Source of the DNA: Flavobacterium sp. LC2016-23
Lineage (GTDB): Bacteria > Bacteroidota > Bacteroidia > Flavobacteriales > Flavobacteriaceae
Length of the DNA stretch: 64,000 nt
Reading direction: 5' to 3'
NCBI RefSeq assembly: GCF_009674775.1
Contig: NZ_WKKE01000018.1
Location: forward strand, 1 to 64,000
Of this stretch, positions 26,944 to 35,871 are shown piece by piece (position 1 is the first letter of the stretch; each line of letters starts with the position of its first letter). The notes beneath the pieces were generated by a model that ran no database searches, was not told the DNA's origin, and saw only the letters and a program-made list of their open reading frames with translations. The position numbers were made by a program, and so were the translations under genes.

Positions 26944-27117
26944 TTTTTTTGAGGTTCTAAGGTACTGAGCTGCTAAGATTCTAAGTTTTTCTTTTGAATA
27001 GGAAGCTTCAAAGATACAACGGGATTCTTCAAATGAAAATTCGACAAAAGTTAAAAAAAGGATAAAGATTTTTTGAGTTGCTAAGATTCTGAGATACTAA
27101 GCATTGTTTTCTTTAAT
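26944..27117. repeat. CTAAG-word spacer repeat
   Basis: The spacer holds ttctaaggtactgag, gctaagattctaag and tgctaagattctgag; cttagaagcttagtaac closes the spacer at 27171-27187 after the terminator. These are spaced short words with no coding sense. Similar words appear in 38878-38917. Confidence 0.55.
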
Positions 27118-27118
27118 A

Positions 27119-27150
27119 AAAAAGGCTCAAAGTTTAAAAACTCTGAGCCC
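27119..27150 (-). terminator. Terminator of ompA-like gene
   Basis: GGCTC (27124-27128) with GAGCC (27145-27149) and inner AGTTTAAAAACT form a stem. The minus-strand T-run TTTTTTATT follows. It lies 40 bases beyond the gene end. Confidence 0.75.
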
Positions 27151-27189
27151 ATACATCTTAGAGCCTAAGCCCCTTAGAAGCTTAGTAAC

Positions 27190-28134
27190 TTAATTTATAC
27201 TATTCAACATCTCTGCGATTTCATCTAATTTTGGAGTCAGAATAATCTCGATTCTGCGGTTTTTGGCTTTTCCTTCCGGAGTAGCGTTGCTGGCTAGTGG
27301 TGAAAATTCACTGCGTCCTGCTGCCGTTAGTTTTTGTTTGTTGATTTTAGTGTTTTCGCTTAGGATATTTACAATGGCAGTGGCTCTTTTGGTAGACAGA
27401 TCCCAGTTGTTTGCAATTGGTCCTGAACCTGCGTACGGATCATCATCGGTATGGCCTTCGATCAAAACAGAAAGATCAGGATTATCTCCTAATACTTTTC
27501 CCAATTCCACTACTGCTTTTCTTCCTTCGGTTCCAACCGCCCAGCTTCCCGAATTGAAAAGCAATTTGTTTTCCATAGAAACATATACTTTTCCGTTCTT
27601 TTGTTCCACTGTCAAACCTTTTCCTTCGAAACCATTTAAGGCTTTCGATAACGTTTCTTTCAGTTTTTTCATTGCTGCTTCTTTGGCGGCAATCATTACT
27701 TCCAGTTCATTTAAGCGGCTTGCTGTTTTATCTAAACGGGCTTGTTCTTCGGCTAATTTTTTAGATTTTGCTTCTAATTGCGCCAATAATTCACGATTCT
27801 TGTTCATGTTGCTTTCCAGCGCATCGTTGCTGTTTTTTTCCAGAGCATTGTACGAATCCTGAAGAACTTTGTACTTTTTCTGTTCAGCAGCCAAATCGGC
27901 TTTTTGTTTTTCAAGATCTGATTTTGTGCTGGCCAGATCTTTGGTCAGTTTATCACGATCCAGTTCCAGCTGATTTTTCGATTTCTTTAAATCGGAATTT
28001 TCGTCAGCAATAGAGCGGTTTTCTTTTTTAAGATCTGAATATTTCGATTCAAGATCGTTGTAAATTTTCTTAGAAACACAAGAAGTAGCGGATAAAGCTA
28101 AAACTAACAGTCCGATTGAGGCTTTTTTAATCAT
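27190..28134 (-). CDS. OmpA-family lipoprotein with coiled coil
   Basis: The 314-residue protein has a lipoprotein signal with Cys19 (SATSCVSKK) and a long coiled coil from about 25 to 165 (repeated LKKxxxxL patterns with many Lys/Glu). The C-terminal OmpA/MotB peptidoglycan-binding domain shows LLFNSGSWAVG, LIEGHTDDDPY, NWDLSTKRATAIVNIL and NRRIEIILTP. It should bind peptidoglycan and tether it to the outer membrane, like a long-armed Lpp or Pal. It stands alone and is closed by a terminator. No barrel domain is present. Confidence 0.9.
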   Translation of the reverse strand: MIKKASIGLLVLALSATSCVSKKIYNDLESKYSDLKKENRSIADENSDLKKSKNQLELDRDKLTKDLASTKSDLEKQKADLAAEQKKYKVLQDSYNALEKNSNDALESNMNKNRELLAQLEAKSKKLAEEQARLDKTASRLNELEVMIAAKEAAMKKLKETLSKALNGFEGKGLTVEQKNGKVYVSMENKLLFNSGSWAVGTEGRKAVVELGKVLGDNPDLSVLIEGHTDDDPYAGSGPIANNWDLSTKRATAIVNILSENTKINKQKLTAAGRSEFSPLASNATPEGKAKNRRIEIILTPKLDEIAEMLNSIN

Positions 28135-28206
28135 TTTATTTACTTTTTATTTGGGGCGTTTAATACTTTATAATTTGATGTCTGCCGAATATACTACTTC
28201 TGATAG

Positions 28207-28224
28207 TCCTGATAGCTACCGGGA
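28207..28224. repeat. Short palindrome TCCTGATAGCTACCGGGA
   Basis: A near palindrome of 18 bases sits in the spacer upstream of the OmpA gene. Sequences of the form TCCCGATAGCTATCGGGA are frequent between genes in this group. Single copy in the window. Confidence 0.4.
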
Positions 28225-28340
28225 GATATCCTTTTTCTTGTTATGCAGAAAAAAAGGCAAGCAGTACAAAGTTCTTTATTTACTAAAGCTCAGAATGATA
28301 AATTCAGACCACTATTTTCGTAACAAGAACAATACCAAAA

Positions 28341-29102
28341 TTATTCGATTTCAACTAAAACCGGACAATGATCGGAATGAATGGCATCCGGTAAAATAAC
28401 AGCTCGTTTCAGTCGGTGTTGCAAAGAATCGCTCACCAGATTGTAATCGATACGCCACCCTTTGTTGTTTCCACGGGCTCCGGCGCGGTAACTCCACCAG
28501 GAATAATGATGCGGATCTTTGTTGAAATGACGGAAACTGTCAATAAAACCGGATTTCATAAAACCATCCAGCCAGGCGCGTTCTGCCGGTAAAAATCCGG
28601 AAACGGTTTTGTTACGAACCGGATCATGAATGTCTATCGCTTCATGGCAAATATTGTAATCCCCGCAGATTACCAAATTAGGAATGGTCAGTTTCAGCTC
28701 GTTGATATACGTCTGAAAGTCATCCATAAACATAAATTTATGATCCAGCCTTTCGATATTGGTTCCGGACGGAAGGTACAAACTCATTACGGAACAGTCG
28801 TCAAAATCGGCACGAAGGTTACGACCTTCAAAATCCATATGATGAATTCCGGTTCCATAAACGATATTATTAGGTTCTGTTTTAGACAAAATTGCCACAC
28901 CGCTATACCCTTTTTTTGTTGCAGGATAGTAGTATTGGTACGGATAACCTGCTGCAGTAATAGCTTCTACAGGAATCTGCTCCTGTGTGGCTTTTATTTC
29001 CTGAAGGCAAATAACATCGGGACTGGCATGTTGCAGCCAATCGATAAATCCTTTTGAAATTGCGGCTCTGATTCCGTTTACATTATAAGAAATAATTTTC
29101 AT
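28341..29102 (-). CDS. xth: Exodeoxyribonuclease III / AP endonuclease
   Basis: XthA cuts the phosphate backbone at abasic sites and removes 3' blocks in base-excision repair. The 253-residue product has the complete exonuclease III/APE1 fold: MKIISYNVNGIRAA (Asn7), CLQEIKATQ (Glu), CGDYNICHEAIDIHDP (Asp, Asn), HHYSWWSYRAGARGNNKGWRID and the final SDHCPVLVEIE (Asp, His). It is single-gene. A minus-strand box TACATTTG lies at 29124-29131. Divergent from the acyltransferase at 29222. Confidence 0.95.
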   Translation of the reverse strand: MKIISYNVNGIRAAISKGFIDWLQHASPDVICLQEIKATQEQIPVEAITAAGYPYQYYYPATKKGYSGVAILSKTEPNNIVYGTGIHHMDFEGRNLRADFDDCSVMSLYLPSGTNIERLDHKFMFMDDFQTYINELKLTIPNLVICGDYNICHEAIDIHDPVRNKTVSGFLPAERAWLDGFMKSGFIDSFRHFNKDPHHYSWWSYRAGARGNNKGWRIDYNLVSDSLQHRLKRAVILPDAIHSDHCPVLVEIE

Positions 29103-29183
29103 TCCAGTTTTTTTTTAGGATTTCAAATGTAATAAAAAAGTGGAAAGTTTGTGTTTGAAACAGTAAAAAGTAGAGTTTTTTGT

Positions 29184-29191
29184 TATCTTTG
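29184..29191 (+). promoter_or_regulatory. -7 box upstream of the acyltransferase gene
   Basis: TATCTTTG matches TAnnTTTG. It lies 30 bases before the start codon at 29222. A TTTG at 29154-29157 is 26 bases away, slightly outside the normal spacing. Confidence 0.5.
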
Positions 29192-29221
29192 TTCGCTGCT
29201 CTAATAAATTAAAAATAGTAC

Positions 29222-31030
29222 ATGGGTTTAGTTACCGCGAAAGAAGTTGCAAAAGCAATAAATGTTGACAAGTACGGAGTATTAGGTACTTTTTCCGGCT
29301 GGATGCTTATGAAGGTTCTAAAGATCTCTACCCTCAATAAGATTTATGACCACAATAAACATTTAGAGGATGTTGCGTTTTTAAACGGAATTTTGGATGA
29401 AATGGAAATTAAATTCGAAATCCCCGAAGAAGATTTAAAGCGTTTGCCAAAGGATGGTGCTTACATCACTATTTCAAATCACCCGTTGGGAGGGATTGAC
29501 GGTATCTTATTATTGAAATTAATGCTTGAAAGAGAGCCTAATTTCAAGATTATTGCCAACTTTTTACTGCACCGCATTGTTCCGCTCAAAAAATACATCA
29601 TGCCGGTGAATCCTTTTGAAAACCACAAAGATGCTAAATCAAGTGTGGTCGGAATTAAGGAAACCCTGCGTCACTTAAGCGATGGCAAGCCATTGGGGAT
29701 TTTTCCTGCAGGTGAAGTTTCAACGTATAAGGATGGAAAATTAGTAGTAGATAAACCGTGGGAAGAGGGAGCCCTGAAACTAATCAGAAAAGCAAAAGTT
29801 CCGGTTGTACCGATTTATTTTCACGCTAAAAACAGCAGATTATTTTACTGGCTTTCTAAAATTGATGACACTTTACGTACCGCAAAACTACCTTCTGAAC
29901 TGCTTACGCAAAAAGACCGCGTCATTAAAGTTCGTATTGGTAAACCGATTTCTGTAAACGAGCAAAACGAAATTGAATCGTTTGAAGAATACTCGGAATT
30001 TTTAAGAAAGAAAACCTATATGCTGGCCAATCCTTTTGAGAAGGACAGCAAACTGCTTGATACAGCAAGTTTAAAAATACCAAAAGCACCCAAAAAAATC
30101 GTTACGCCGGCAAGTGAATCCGCAATGATTGACGAAGTAAATACTTTAAGAAACAGCGATTGCCGTTTATTACAAAGTAAAAACTACGAAGTATTTTTTG
30201 CAAGAGCCAAAGCGGTTCCGAACATACTGCATGAAATTGGCCGTTTACGCGAAATTACCTTCCGTGAAGTTGGCGAAGGAACGAATGAATCTATAGATTT
30301 AGACAAATTCGATCAATATTATCACCATATGTTCTTATGGGATGATGAAACCAAAAAAATTGCAGGTGCCTACCGTATGGGACTGGGTTCTGAGATTTAT
30401 CCAAAATTTGGCATTGAAGGTTTCTACCTTAATGATCTGTTCCGATTTGAGCCTGAATTACACGATATGATGCACAAATCGATCGAGATGGGACGTGCTT
30501 TTATCATCAAGGATTATCAGCAAAAACCAATGCCTTTGTTCTTGTTATGGAAAGGAATCATTCATACAACCCTGCGTTATCCGGAACACAAATTTCTGTT
30601 AGGCGGTGTAAGTATTAGTAATCAGTTTTCTGATTTCTCAAAATCTTTAATGATTGAGTTTATGAAATCCAATTATTACGATCCTTATATTGCGCAGTAC
30701 ATACATCCTAAGAAAGCATACAAGGTAAAACTGAAAGACGCAGACAAAGACTTTATTTTTGATGAAGCTGAATCTGACCTGAATAAATTTGATAAAATTA
30801 TTGACGAATTGGAGCCCGGTAATTTACGTTTGCCTGTTTTGATTAAAAAGTATATCAAGCAGAATGCACGGGTGGTGGCTTTTAACGTCGATCCTTTGTT
30901 CAATAATGCCATAGACGGCCTAATGTACATCCGAATCGCAGATATTCCGGAAAGTACTATGAAACCTGTTATTGAAGAGTTTCAAATAGAATTAGAGCGT
31001 AAACTATCTGAAAAGGAAGATGTCAATTAA
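29222..31030 (+). CDS. Two-domain acyltransferase (PlsC-like + GNAT-like), OlsF-type
   Basis: The 602-residue protein joins an N-terminal PlsC-type lysophospholipid acyltransferase domain to a C-terminal GNAT-like hemolysin/acetyltransferase domain. The N-domain shows NHPLGGID with Asn86, His87 and Asp93, and FPAGEVS at about 161. The C-domain spans about 310-540, with LREITFREVGEG and GFYLNDLFRFEPEL. This order is that of OlsF, which in Flavobacterium and Serratia makes ornithine lipids by N-acylation then O-acylation. It may make ornithine or glycine lipids here; the amino acid cannot be read from sequence. It stands alone. Confidence 0.85.
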   Translation: MGLVTAKEVAKAINVDKYGVLGTFSGWMLMKVLKISTLNKIYDHNKHLEDVAFLNGILDEMEIKFEIPEEDLKRLPKDGAYITISNHPLGGIDGILLLKLMLEREPNFKIIANFLLHRIVPLKKYIMPVNPFENHKDAKSSVVGIKETLRHLSDGKPLGIFPAGEVSTYKDGKLVVDKPWEEGALKLIRKAKVPVVPIYFHAKNSRLFYWLSKIDDTLRTAKLPSELLTQKDRVIKVRIGKPISVNEQNEIESFEEYSEFLRKKTYMLANPFEKDSKLLDTASLKIPKAPKKIVTPASESAMIDEVNTLRNSDCRLLQSKNYEVFFARAKAVPNILHEIGRLREITFREVGEGTNESIDLDKFDQYYHHMFLWDDETKKIAGAYRMGLGSEIYPKFGIEGFYLNDLFRFEPELHDMMHKSIEMGRAFIIKDYQQKPMPLFLLWKGIIHTTLRYPEHKFLLGGVSISNQFSDFSKSLMIEFMKSNYYDPYIAQYIHPKKAYKVKLKDADKDFIFDEAESDLNKFDKIIDELEPGNLRLPVLIKKYIKQNARVVAFNVDPLFNNAIDGLMYIRIADIPESTMKPVIEEFQIELERKLSEKEDVN

Positions 31031-31049
31031 AATGATTTTACATAAAAGA

Positions 31050-31087
31050 AAAAATCCCAATCGGTATTAGCCAATTGGGATTTTTTT
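31050..31087. terminator. Bidirectional terminator between convergent genes
   Basis: AAAAATCCCAAT (from 31050) pairs with ATTGGGATTTTT (to 31085) around cggtattagcca. Both flanks are A/T runs, serving the plus-strand acyltransferase and the minus-strand TM2 gene. Confidence 0.8.
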
Positions 31088-31092
31088 TATGC

Positions 31093-31356
31093 TTAGAACC
31101 AGCCTTTTTTACCAACCTGATACGTTTGGTAAAAATCTTCATCTGTCTTTGTCAGATAAATAATGCCTTCAATAAGCCCTATAAGTCCTCCAATGCCACA
31201 CAACAGCCCTAAAAGAAGCTGAATTACGCCTTCTTTGGTATATCCTAAATAAAACTTATGAATTCCTAAAACGCCAAGTAAAATTGCAAAAATTCCAGAT
31301 ACAACTTTTTTATTCTCTTGTTTGATCACTCCAAACTCTGATTGGGTATTTTCCAT
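31093..31356 (-). CDS. TM2 domain membrane protein (copy 2)
   Basis: The 87-residue protein has the TM2 fold: a basic N-terminal region (KQENKKVV), helix 1 FAILLGVLGIHKFYLGYTKEGV, a short loop, and helix 2 LLLGLLCGIGGLIGLIEGIIYL. The tail is FYQTYQVGKKGWF. TM2 proteins sit in the inner membrane and are of unclear function. It is very close to its upstream neighbour at 31437; only the N-terminus and several loop residues differ. The pair looks like a tandem duplication, with a terminator between. Confidence 0.85.
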   Translation of the reverse strand: MENTQSEFGVIKQENKKVVSGIFAILLGVLGIHKFYLGYTKEGVIQLLLGLLCGIGGLIGLIEGIIYLTKTDEDFYQTYQVGKKGWF

Positions 31357-31397
31357 ATTCTTGTTTTATAAAATTTGAAATCAACTTATATTAAAAG

Positions 31398-31430
31398 AAA
31401 AATCCCATCGCTATAGCAGATGGGATTTTT
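31398..31430 (-). terminator. Terminator after TM2 copy 1
   Basis: AAAAATCCCATC (31398-31409) pairs with GATGGGATTTTT (31419-31430). It ends the 31437 gene before the second TM2 gene on the minus strand. Confidence 0.75.
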
Positions 31431-31436
31431 TATGTT

Positions 31437-31718
31437 TTAGAACCAGCCTTTTTTACCTACCTGATACGTTTGGTAAAACTCTTCGTCTGTTTTTGTCAAG
31501 TAAATAATTCCTTCTACTAAACCAATTAGACCGCTAATTGCTCCACAAGAAACTATGCCTATCACTAATTGAATAATTCCTTCCTGCGTATAGCCTAATA
31601 TAAATTTATGAACTCCTAGTCCTCCTAATAAGATAGCAAGAACACCTGCAACAACTTTTTTATTCTCTTGTCTTGGCGTTGATGGCGCATTCCAAGCTTC
31701 TGGTTTTGTGTTTTCCAT
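31437..31718 (-). CDS. TM2 domain membrane protein (copy 1)
   Basis: The 93-residue protein has the same two-helix TM2 layout as the 31093 gene. It has an N-terminus richer in Pro and Ala (MENTKPEAWNAPSTPRQENKKVV) and the same ending YLTKTDEEFYQTYQVGKKGWF. Two helix loop residues (SCGAISG) replace the LLCGIGG of the other copy. It follows the DUF805 gene by 16 bases, so the two are probably co-transcribed. Function unknown; TM2 and DUF805 proteins are often found together in Bacteroidota. Confidence 0.85.
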   Translation of the reverse strand: MENTKPEAWNAPSTPRQENKKVVAGVLAILLGGLGVHKFILGYTQEGIIQLVIGIVSCGAISGLIGLVEGIIYLTKTDEEFYQTYQVGKKGWF

Positions 31719-31734
31719 TATATATATGATTTAA

Positions 31735-32169
31735 TTATTGTACTTCAACTTTTCCAATTTCATTAATTTCTTCGATTTCATTTTTAGGATCTGGTCCATA
31801 TTGGTTTGTTCCTCTGTCCCCTTCTGTAACAAACAAAATAAGCAACCAAATACCACCAATGAAAGGCACGAATGCAATAAAATAGAACCAGCCGCTTTTG
31901 TTAACATCATGCAATCTTCTAACCACTACACCTAAAGTAGGAATAAAAGTAGCCAGAGTGTAAAGACCGAAAAGAGCATATCCGATAATTCCTCCGGTCA
32001 CTGCATCTCCAAAAATTCCTCCAATTATAGCTCCAAGGACTATTAATACAATAGAAATTATTCCGTTAGCAAGCGCAAAATACCAATACTCGCTTCTTCT
32101 GGCGCGTCCTTTAAAGTTTGCATAGTTTTCAAAAACCACTTTTTTGTACCATTCAATCATAATAAACAA
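31735..32169 (-). CDS. DUF805 family membrane protein
   Basis: The 144-residue protein has the DUF805 pattern: WYKKVVFENYANFKGRARRSEYWYFALANG, three or four transmembrane helices, VVVRRLHDVNKSGWFYF and the acidic-ended tail EGDRGTNQYGPDPKN. Members of the family sit in the inner membrane without a known function. It is first in a short cluster with two TM2 proteins on the minus strand. The next start (MIEWYKK, two residues later) is also possible. Confidence 0.9.
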   Translation of the reverse strand: MFIMIEWYKKVVFENYANFKGRARRSEYWYFALANGIISIVLIVLGAIIGGIFGDAVTGGIIGYALFGLYTLATFIPTLGVVVRRLHDVNKSGWFYFIAFVPFIGGIWLLILFVTEGDRGTNQYGPDPKNEIEEINEIGKVEVQ

Positions 32170-32349
32170 TATTAGTTAAGTTAATTCCTACTCGTAAGGA
32201 TTTTCGGTTACTCCCCGGTTCTCAAAGACAATCTTATTTAGATTAATTCTTCAAAAACCAGAAACAATATTATTAAAAATTAACAAATAAAACTAATTTT
32301 AATAGAATATTTAGAAGAAAACGCTCGTTATTTAAATCTAAAATTAAAG

Positions 32350-33300
32350 TTAATTAATATGGTAAACAGCTTTTATTTTATCCACGATTACTTGTGCCAG
32401 TCTCTCATGGCTCTCAAATGTCCATCCGGCTATATGTGGTGTTAACAAAACGTTTTTTGATTCGAGTAAATACTGAAAGGCTTCCGGCGTGTTATTCTCC
32501 TGAAAAAGGGTTTCAAAAGATAACTTTTCGTATTCCAGAACATCAAGACCTGCTCCCAGGACTTTTTTAGCTTTCATGGCTTCTACTAAATCTGCCGTCA
32601 CAATATTTTTACCACGCGAAGTATTTATAATCCAGAAGGGTTTTGCAAAAGCATTTATAAAATTGGTGTTCACCATTTTATCTGTTTCCGGAGTCCACGG
32701 AAGATGTAAACTCAGAACATCTGTTTTTTGCTGTAATTCCTGCAATGAAACCTGTGTCGCATTTTCATCTCCGACATTTTCCAAAATATCATAACACAGC
32801 ACATTAACTTCAAATCCGCGGAGTTTTTTAGCAAACGCTTTTCCCATGTTTCCATAACCAATAATACCCACGGTTTTGCCGTCGAGTTCATGTCCGCGGT
32901 TGCTTTCCCTGTTCCAGTGTCCGGCTTTTATTTCAGCATCAGCCTGGTTTAAATTATTGAACAAAGACAGAATTACGCCCAGCGTATGTTCTGCAACAGC
33001 GTTGCGATTACCTTCCGGAGCAGCGATCAGATGCACTCCTTTGCTTTCGGCATACTCGCAATCAATACTTTCTAAACCCGCGCCCACTCTGGCAATAAAC
33101 TGTAAATTGGTTGCCTTATCGAGAAATGTTTTGTCGATTTTAAAACGACTTCGGATGACGATTCCGTTATACTCCTGAATTTTGTTTTCGATTTCTTCTT
33201 TAGAAGATTTAAAATCGGCATGATTTTCAAAACCGGCTTCTTCTAATTGTCCCCAAAGTATCGGGTGATTGCTATCGATATGTAGAATTTTTGCGCTCAT
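32350..33300 (-). CDS. D-2-hydroxyacid dehydrogenase (SerA-like)
   Basis: The 316-residue protein is an NAD-dependent D-isomer-specific dehydrogenase: VGAGLESID, the Rossmann GxGxxG GIIGYGNMGKAFA, and the catalytic Arg in INTSRGKN, Glu in GLDVLEYE and His in LTPHIAGWT. The protein lacks the ACT and allosteric domains of full SerA (about 400-530 residues) and is closest to short phosphoglycerate-type enzymes. The substrate is probably 3-phosphoglycerate or a related D-2-hydroxyacid, but it cannot be fixed by sequence. It stands alone, divergent from the racemase. A 180-base spacer follows with no feature. Confidence 0.88.
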   Translation of the reverse strand: MSAKILHIDSNHPILWGQLEEAGFENHADFKSSKEEIENKIQEYNGIVIRSRFKIDKTFLDKATNLQFIARVGAGLESIDCEYAESKGVHLIAAPEGNRNAVAEHTLGVILSLFNNLNQADAEIKAGHWNRESNRGHELDGKTVGIIGYGNMGKAFAKKLRGFEVNVLCYDILENVGDENATQVSLQELQQKTDVLSLHLPWTPETDKMVNTNFINAFAKPFWIINTSRGKNIVTADLVEAMKAKKVLGAGLDVLEYEKLSFETLFQENNTPEAFQYLLESKNVLLTPHIAGWTFESHERLAQVIVDKIKAVYHIN

Positions 33301-33404
33301 AAATTAAAACTTTATTATGAAAACAAAGTAACAAAAAAATTGCCGTTTATCATTTTGACAAAAGTAATTCCCCAAAAAAGGCGTAAATTCGCATAAAACG
33401 GAAT

Positions 33405-34097
33405 ATGAAAACAATTGGCTTGATTGGAGGAATGTCTTGGGAAAGCTCTTCTTTATATTATCAGATAATAAACCGAACCGTTCAGGAAAAATTGGGCGGT
33501 GTCCATTCAGCTAAATTACTGCTGTATTCCGTAGATTTTAATGAAATTGCAGTATTACAAAAAGAAGGAAACTGGGAGGAATTAGCACAATTGATGATTG
33601 ACGCGGCACAAAAACTCGAAAAAGGCGGTGCTGATTTTATTGTTTTGTGCACCAACACGATGCACAAAGTATCGGATGCGATAGAAAAAAATGTATCAGT
33701 TCCTTTAGTGCATATCGTTGATGCCACTGCCGAAAAGATTCAGGAGAAAAGTATAAAAAAAATAGGCTTATTGGGTACGTCGTTTACTATGGAACAGGAT
33801 TTTTTTAAAGTTCGTTTATTCGAAAAACATAAAATCGAAACCCTGATTCCAAACGAGAAACAAAGAGCCGATATACACCACATTATATATGAAGAATTAG
33901 TAAAAGGAATCATAAACACAGATTCAAGAAATATCTTTTTAGAAATAATCACTGATTTAATTCATAAAGGAGCCGAAGCAATAATATTGGGCTGCACCGA
34001 GATCGAATTATTAATCACCAATGAATACACTGACGCTGAATTATTTAACACTGCTGAAATTCATGCAAAGAAAGCTGTCGAATTTTCATTAGCATAA
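33405..34097 (+). CDS. Aspartate/glutamate racemase family protein
   Basis: The 230-residue protein has the cofactor-free racemase layout with two catalytic cysteines. Cys82 is in VLCTNTMHK and Cys197 is in IILGCTEIELL. The start has IGLIGGMSWESS, and TSFTM in the middle. It resembles E. coli YgeA-type racemases and should interconvert L- and D-aspartate or related amino acids. It may supply D-amino acids to the wall, or it may be broad-specificity. nhaA follows after 16 bases on the same strand. Confidence 0.9.
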   Translation: MKTIGLIGGMSWESSSLYYQIINRTVQEKLGGVHSAKLLLYSVDFNEIAVLQKEGNWEELAQLMIDAAQKLEKGGADFIVLCTNTMHKVSDAIEKNVSVPLVHIVDATAEKIQEKSIKKIGLLGTSFTMEQDFFKVRLFEKHKIETLIPNEKQRADIHHIIYEELVKGIINTDSRNIFLEIITDLIHKGAEAIILGCTEIELLITNEYTDAELFNTAEIHAKKAVEFSLA

Positions 34098-34113
34098 TAT
34101 AGTACACTTAAAA

Positions 34114-35268
34114 ATGAAATTAACCAAAACTTTTAAAGCCTTTTTTGAAAACGAAAAATCAGGAGGCCTCCTTTTACTTTTCGTTACCATTACCTCTCTT
34201 TTTTTAGCCAATTCTTCTTTTCAGACGGAATATATTTCATTTTGGGAGAAAGATCTGGGACATCATTCCATAACGCATTGGATTAATGATGGTTTGATGA
34301 CTATTTTCTTTTTACTCATTGGTTTAGAACTGGAACGTGAAATTTATCACGGTGAATTATCGAATATCAAAAATGCTTCATTACCTATTATGGCAGCATT
34401 TGGAGGAATGTTTATTCCTGCAGCAATCTTTCTGGCTTTGAATTTTGGCACCGCAACCCAAAACGGAGCAGGAATTCCGATGGCTACCGATATTGCTTTT
34501 GCTATTGGAATTTTATCGCTTTTAGGAAGCAAAGTTCCTGCATCATTAAAAATATTCTTAACGGCCCTTGCAGTCATCGATGATCTGGGAGCTATAATTG
34601 TGATCGCCGTTTTTTATACGACATCCATTTCTTTCGTAAACCTTGCCATTGCCTTAGGGATTTGGGGGATTCTATTTATTCTGAACCGTAAAAAAGTCTA
34701 CCACCTGCTTCCTTATTTAATCGGAGGGGTCGCCATGTGGTACTTTATGCTAAATTCCGGCGTTCATGCTACGATAACCGGAGTCATATTGGCTTTTGTT
34801 ATTCCGTTTGGGGATGGCGGCGAAAAATCAATCTCTTATAAACTACAGCACTATTTACACAAACCTGTGGCCTTTTTTATATTGCCTTTGTTTGCTGTTG
34901 CCAACACCTGCATCGCCATAAAACCGGACTGGCACGAAGGTTTAAGTCACCCGAATACATTCGGAATTGTTTTAGGCCTGGTTGTCGGAAAACCTCTGGG
35001 AATCTTACTCTTCTCTTTTGTTGGGGTTAGTGCCGGAATTTGTTCTTTGCCAAAAGAACTAAAATGGTCCCATATTTTAGGCGCCGGAATGCTGGGCGGC
35101 ATTGGTTTTACGATGTCAATTTTCATTACCCTTTTAGCTTTTAAAGATCCTGAAACGATCATTTTTTCTAAAATTGCCATTTTAATTGCCTCAATTCTTG
35201 CGGGCTTATTTGGTTTTTGTTATTTAAAATACATTCTAAAACAAAAGAAAAAACGATCTAAAATATGA
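34114..35268 (+). CDS. nhaA: Na+/H+ antiporter NhaA
   Basis: NhaA exchanges intracellular sodium for two protons. The 384-residue protein has the family features GGLLLLFVTITSLFLANS, WINDGLMTIFFLLIGLELERE and the paired Asp in AVIDDLGAIIVIAVFYT (normally Asp163 and Asp164). MATDIAFAIGILSLLG gives the 4/11 crossing region and KPLGILLFSF a later helix. About 12 transmembrane segments are seen. It lies between the racemase (16 bases) and a lipoprotein gene it overlaps by four bases. Confidence 0.95.
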   Translation: MKLTKTFKAFFENEKSGGLLLLFVTITSLFLANSSFQTEYISFWEKDLGHHSITHWINDGLMTIFFLLIGLELEREIYHGELSNIKNASLPIMAAFGGMFIPAAIFLALNFGTATQNGAGIPMATDIAFAIGILSLLGSKVPASLKIFLTALAVIDDLGAIIVIAVFYTTSISFVNLAIALGIWGILFILNRKKVYHLLPYLIGGVAMWYFMLNSGVHATITGVILAFVIPFGDGGEKSISYKLQHYLHKPVAFFILPLFAVANTCIAIKPDWHEGLSHPNTFGIVLGLVVGKPLGILLFSFVGVSAGICSLPKELKWSHILGAGMLGGIGFTMSIFITLLAFKDPETIIFSKIAILIASILAGLFGFCYLKYILKQKKKRSKI

Positions 35269-35804
35269 ATCCAGGAAAAAACCTAATAGCGCTGGTAATT
35301 TCCTTTTTTCTTATTACGGCCTGCAGTGATAAACCCAAAACAGCCACCATCCCACAAGAACAAACTAAAAACACAGCGACTCTTCAAGCTCAAAAAAGTA
35401 CCGAAGCAATTGAAGGAGTTTATACTTCTAACGAATGTGATCTATCTATACAAATTACAAAAACGAAAGACGGTTATGCCTATTTTCTTCAGACAAACAC
35501 AAGAAAATTAAACGGTAAAGCCACTGTAGCCCAAAATGAATCGGGTGAAAAATATGTAACCCTCCAAGGAATCCAATGGGACGATTACGAAGGAGACATT
35601 AGTAACGAAGAGGAAACAGATTCTGTTTCGAATCCGGAAAAGACCGCTAAAGAGATTGAAATTCCTGTCGGGATCGACGCAAGTTATGTAAAAGATACCC
35701 TGACGATTCAGAATTATGGCAACTCGATGAATTCATATACGAAGATTTCAGAGTGCGGTGCAAAATATATCCGACTGATTAAAAATTTAAATTCCAAAAA
35801 ATAA
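35265..35804 (+). CDS. Uncharacterised lipoprotein
   Basis: The 179-residue protein has a lipoprotein signal with Cys20 (ITACSDKPK), then a low-complexity linker rich in Thr, Gln and Lys, then a domain with two or three beta strands (GVYTSNECDLSIQITKTKDGYAYFLQT, read in parts). Four cysteines remain after the lipobox region. No named family is recognised. Its ATG overlaps the nhaA stop codon by four bases (ATGA), so it is coupled to nhaA translation. The pairing is of unknown significance. Confidence 0.75.
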   Translation: MNPGKNLIALVISFFLITACSDKPKTATIPQEQTKNTATLQAQKSTEAIEGVYTSNECDLSIQITKTKDGYAYFLQTNTRKLNGKATVAQNESGEKYVTLQGIQWDDYEGDISNEEETDSVSNPEKTAKEIEIPVGIDASYVKDTLTIQNYGNSMNSYTKISECGAKYIRLIKNLNSKK

Positions 35805-35847
35805 ATTCCAAATTCCAATTTGATAATCAGATTGGAATTTGGAATTT
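35803..35847. terminator. Terminator between convergent lipoprotein gene and proC
   Basis: AAATTCCAAATTCCAAT (35803-35819) pairs with ATTGGAATTTGGAATTT (35831-35847), ending in T-run. It serves both strands. Confidence 0.8.
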
Positions 35848-35871
35848 TTAAATATTGGAATTTCACTAACG

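Noticed and set aside
28151..28399. 82-codon plus-strand frame
   Set aside because: It runs through a spacer palindrome into the antisense of xth.
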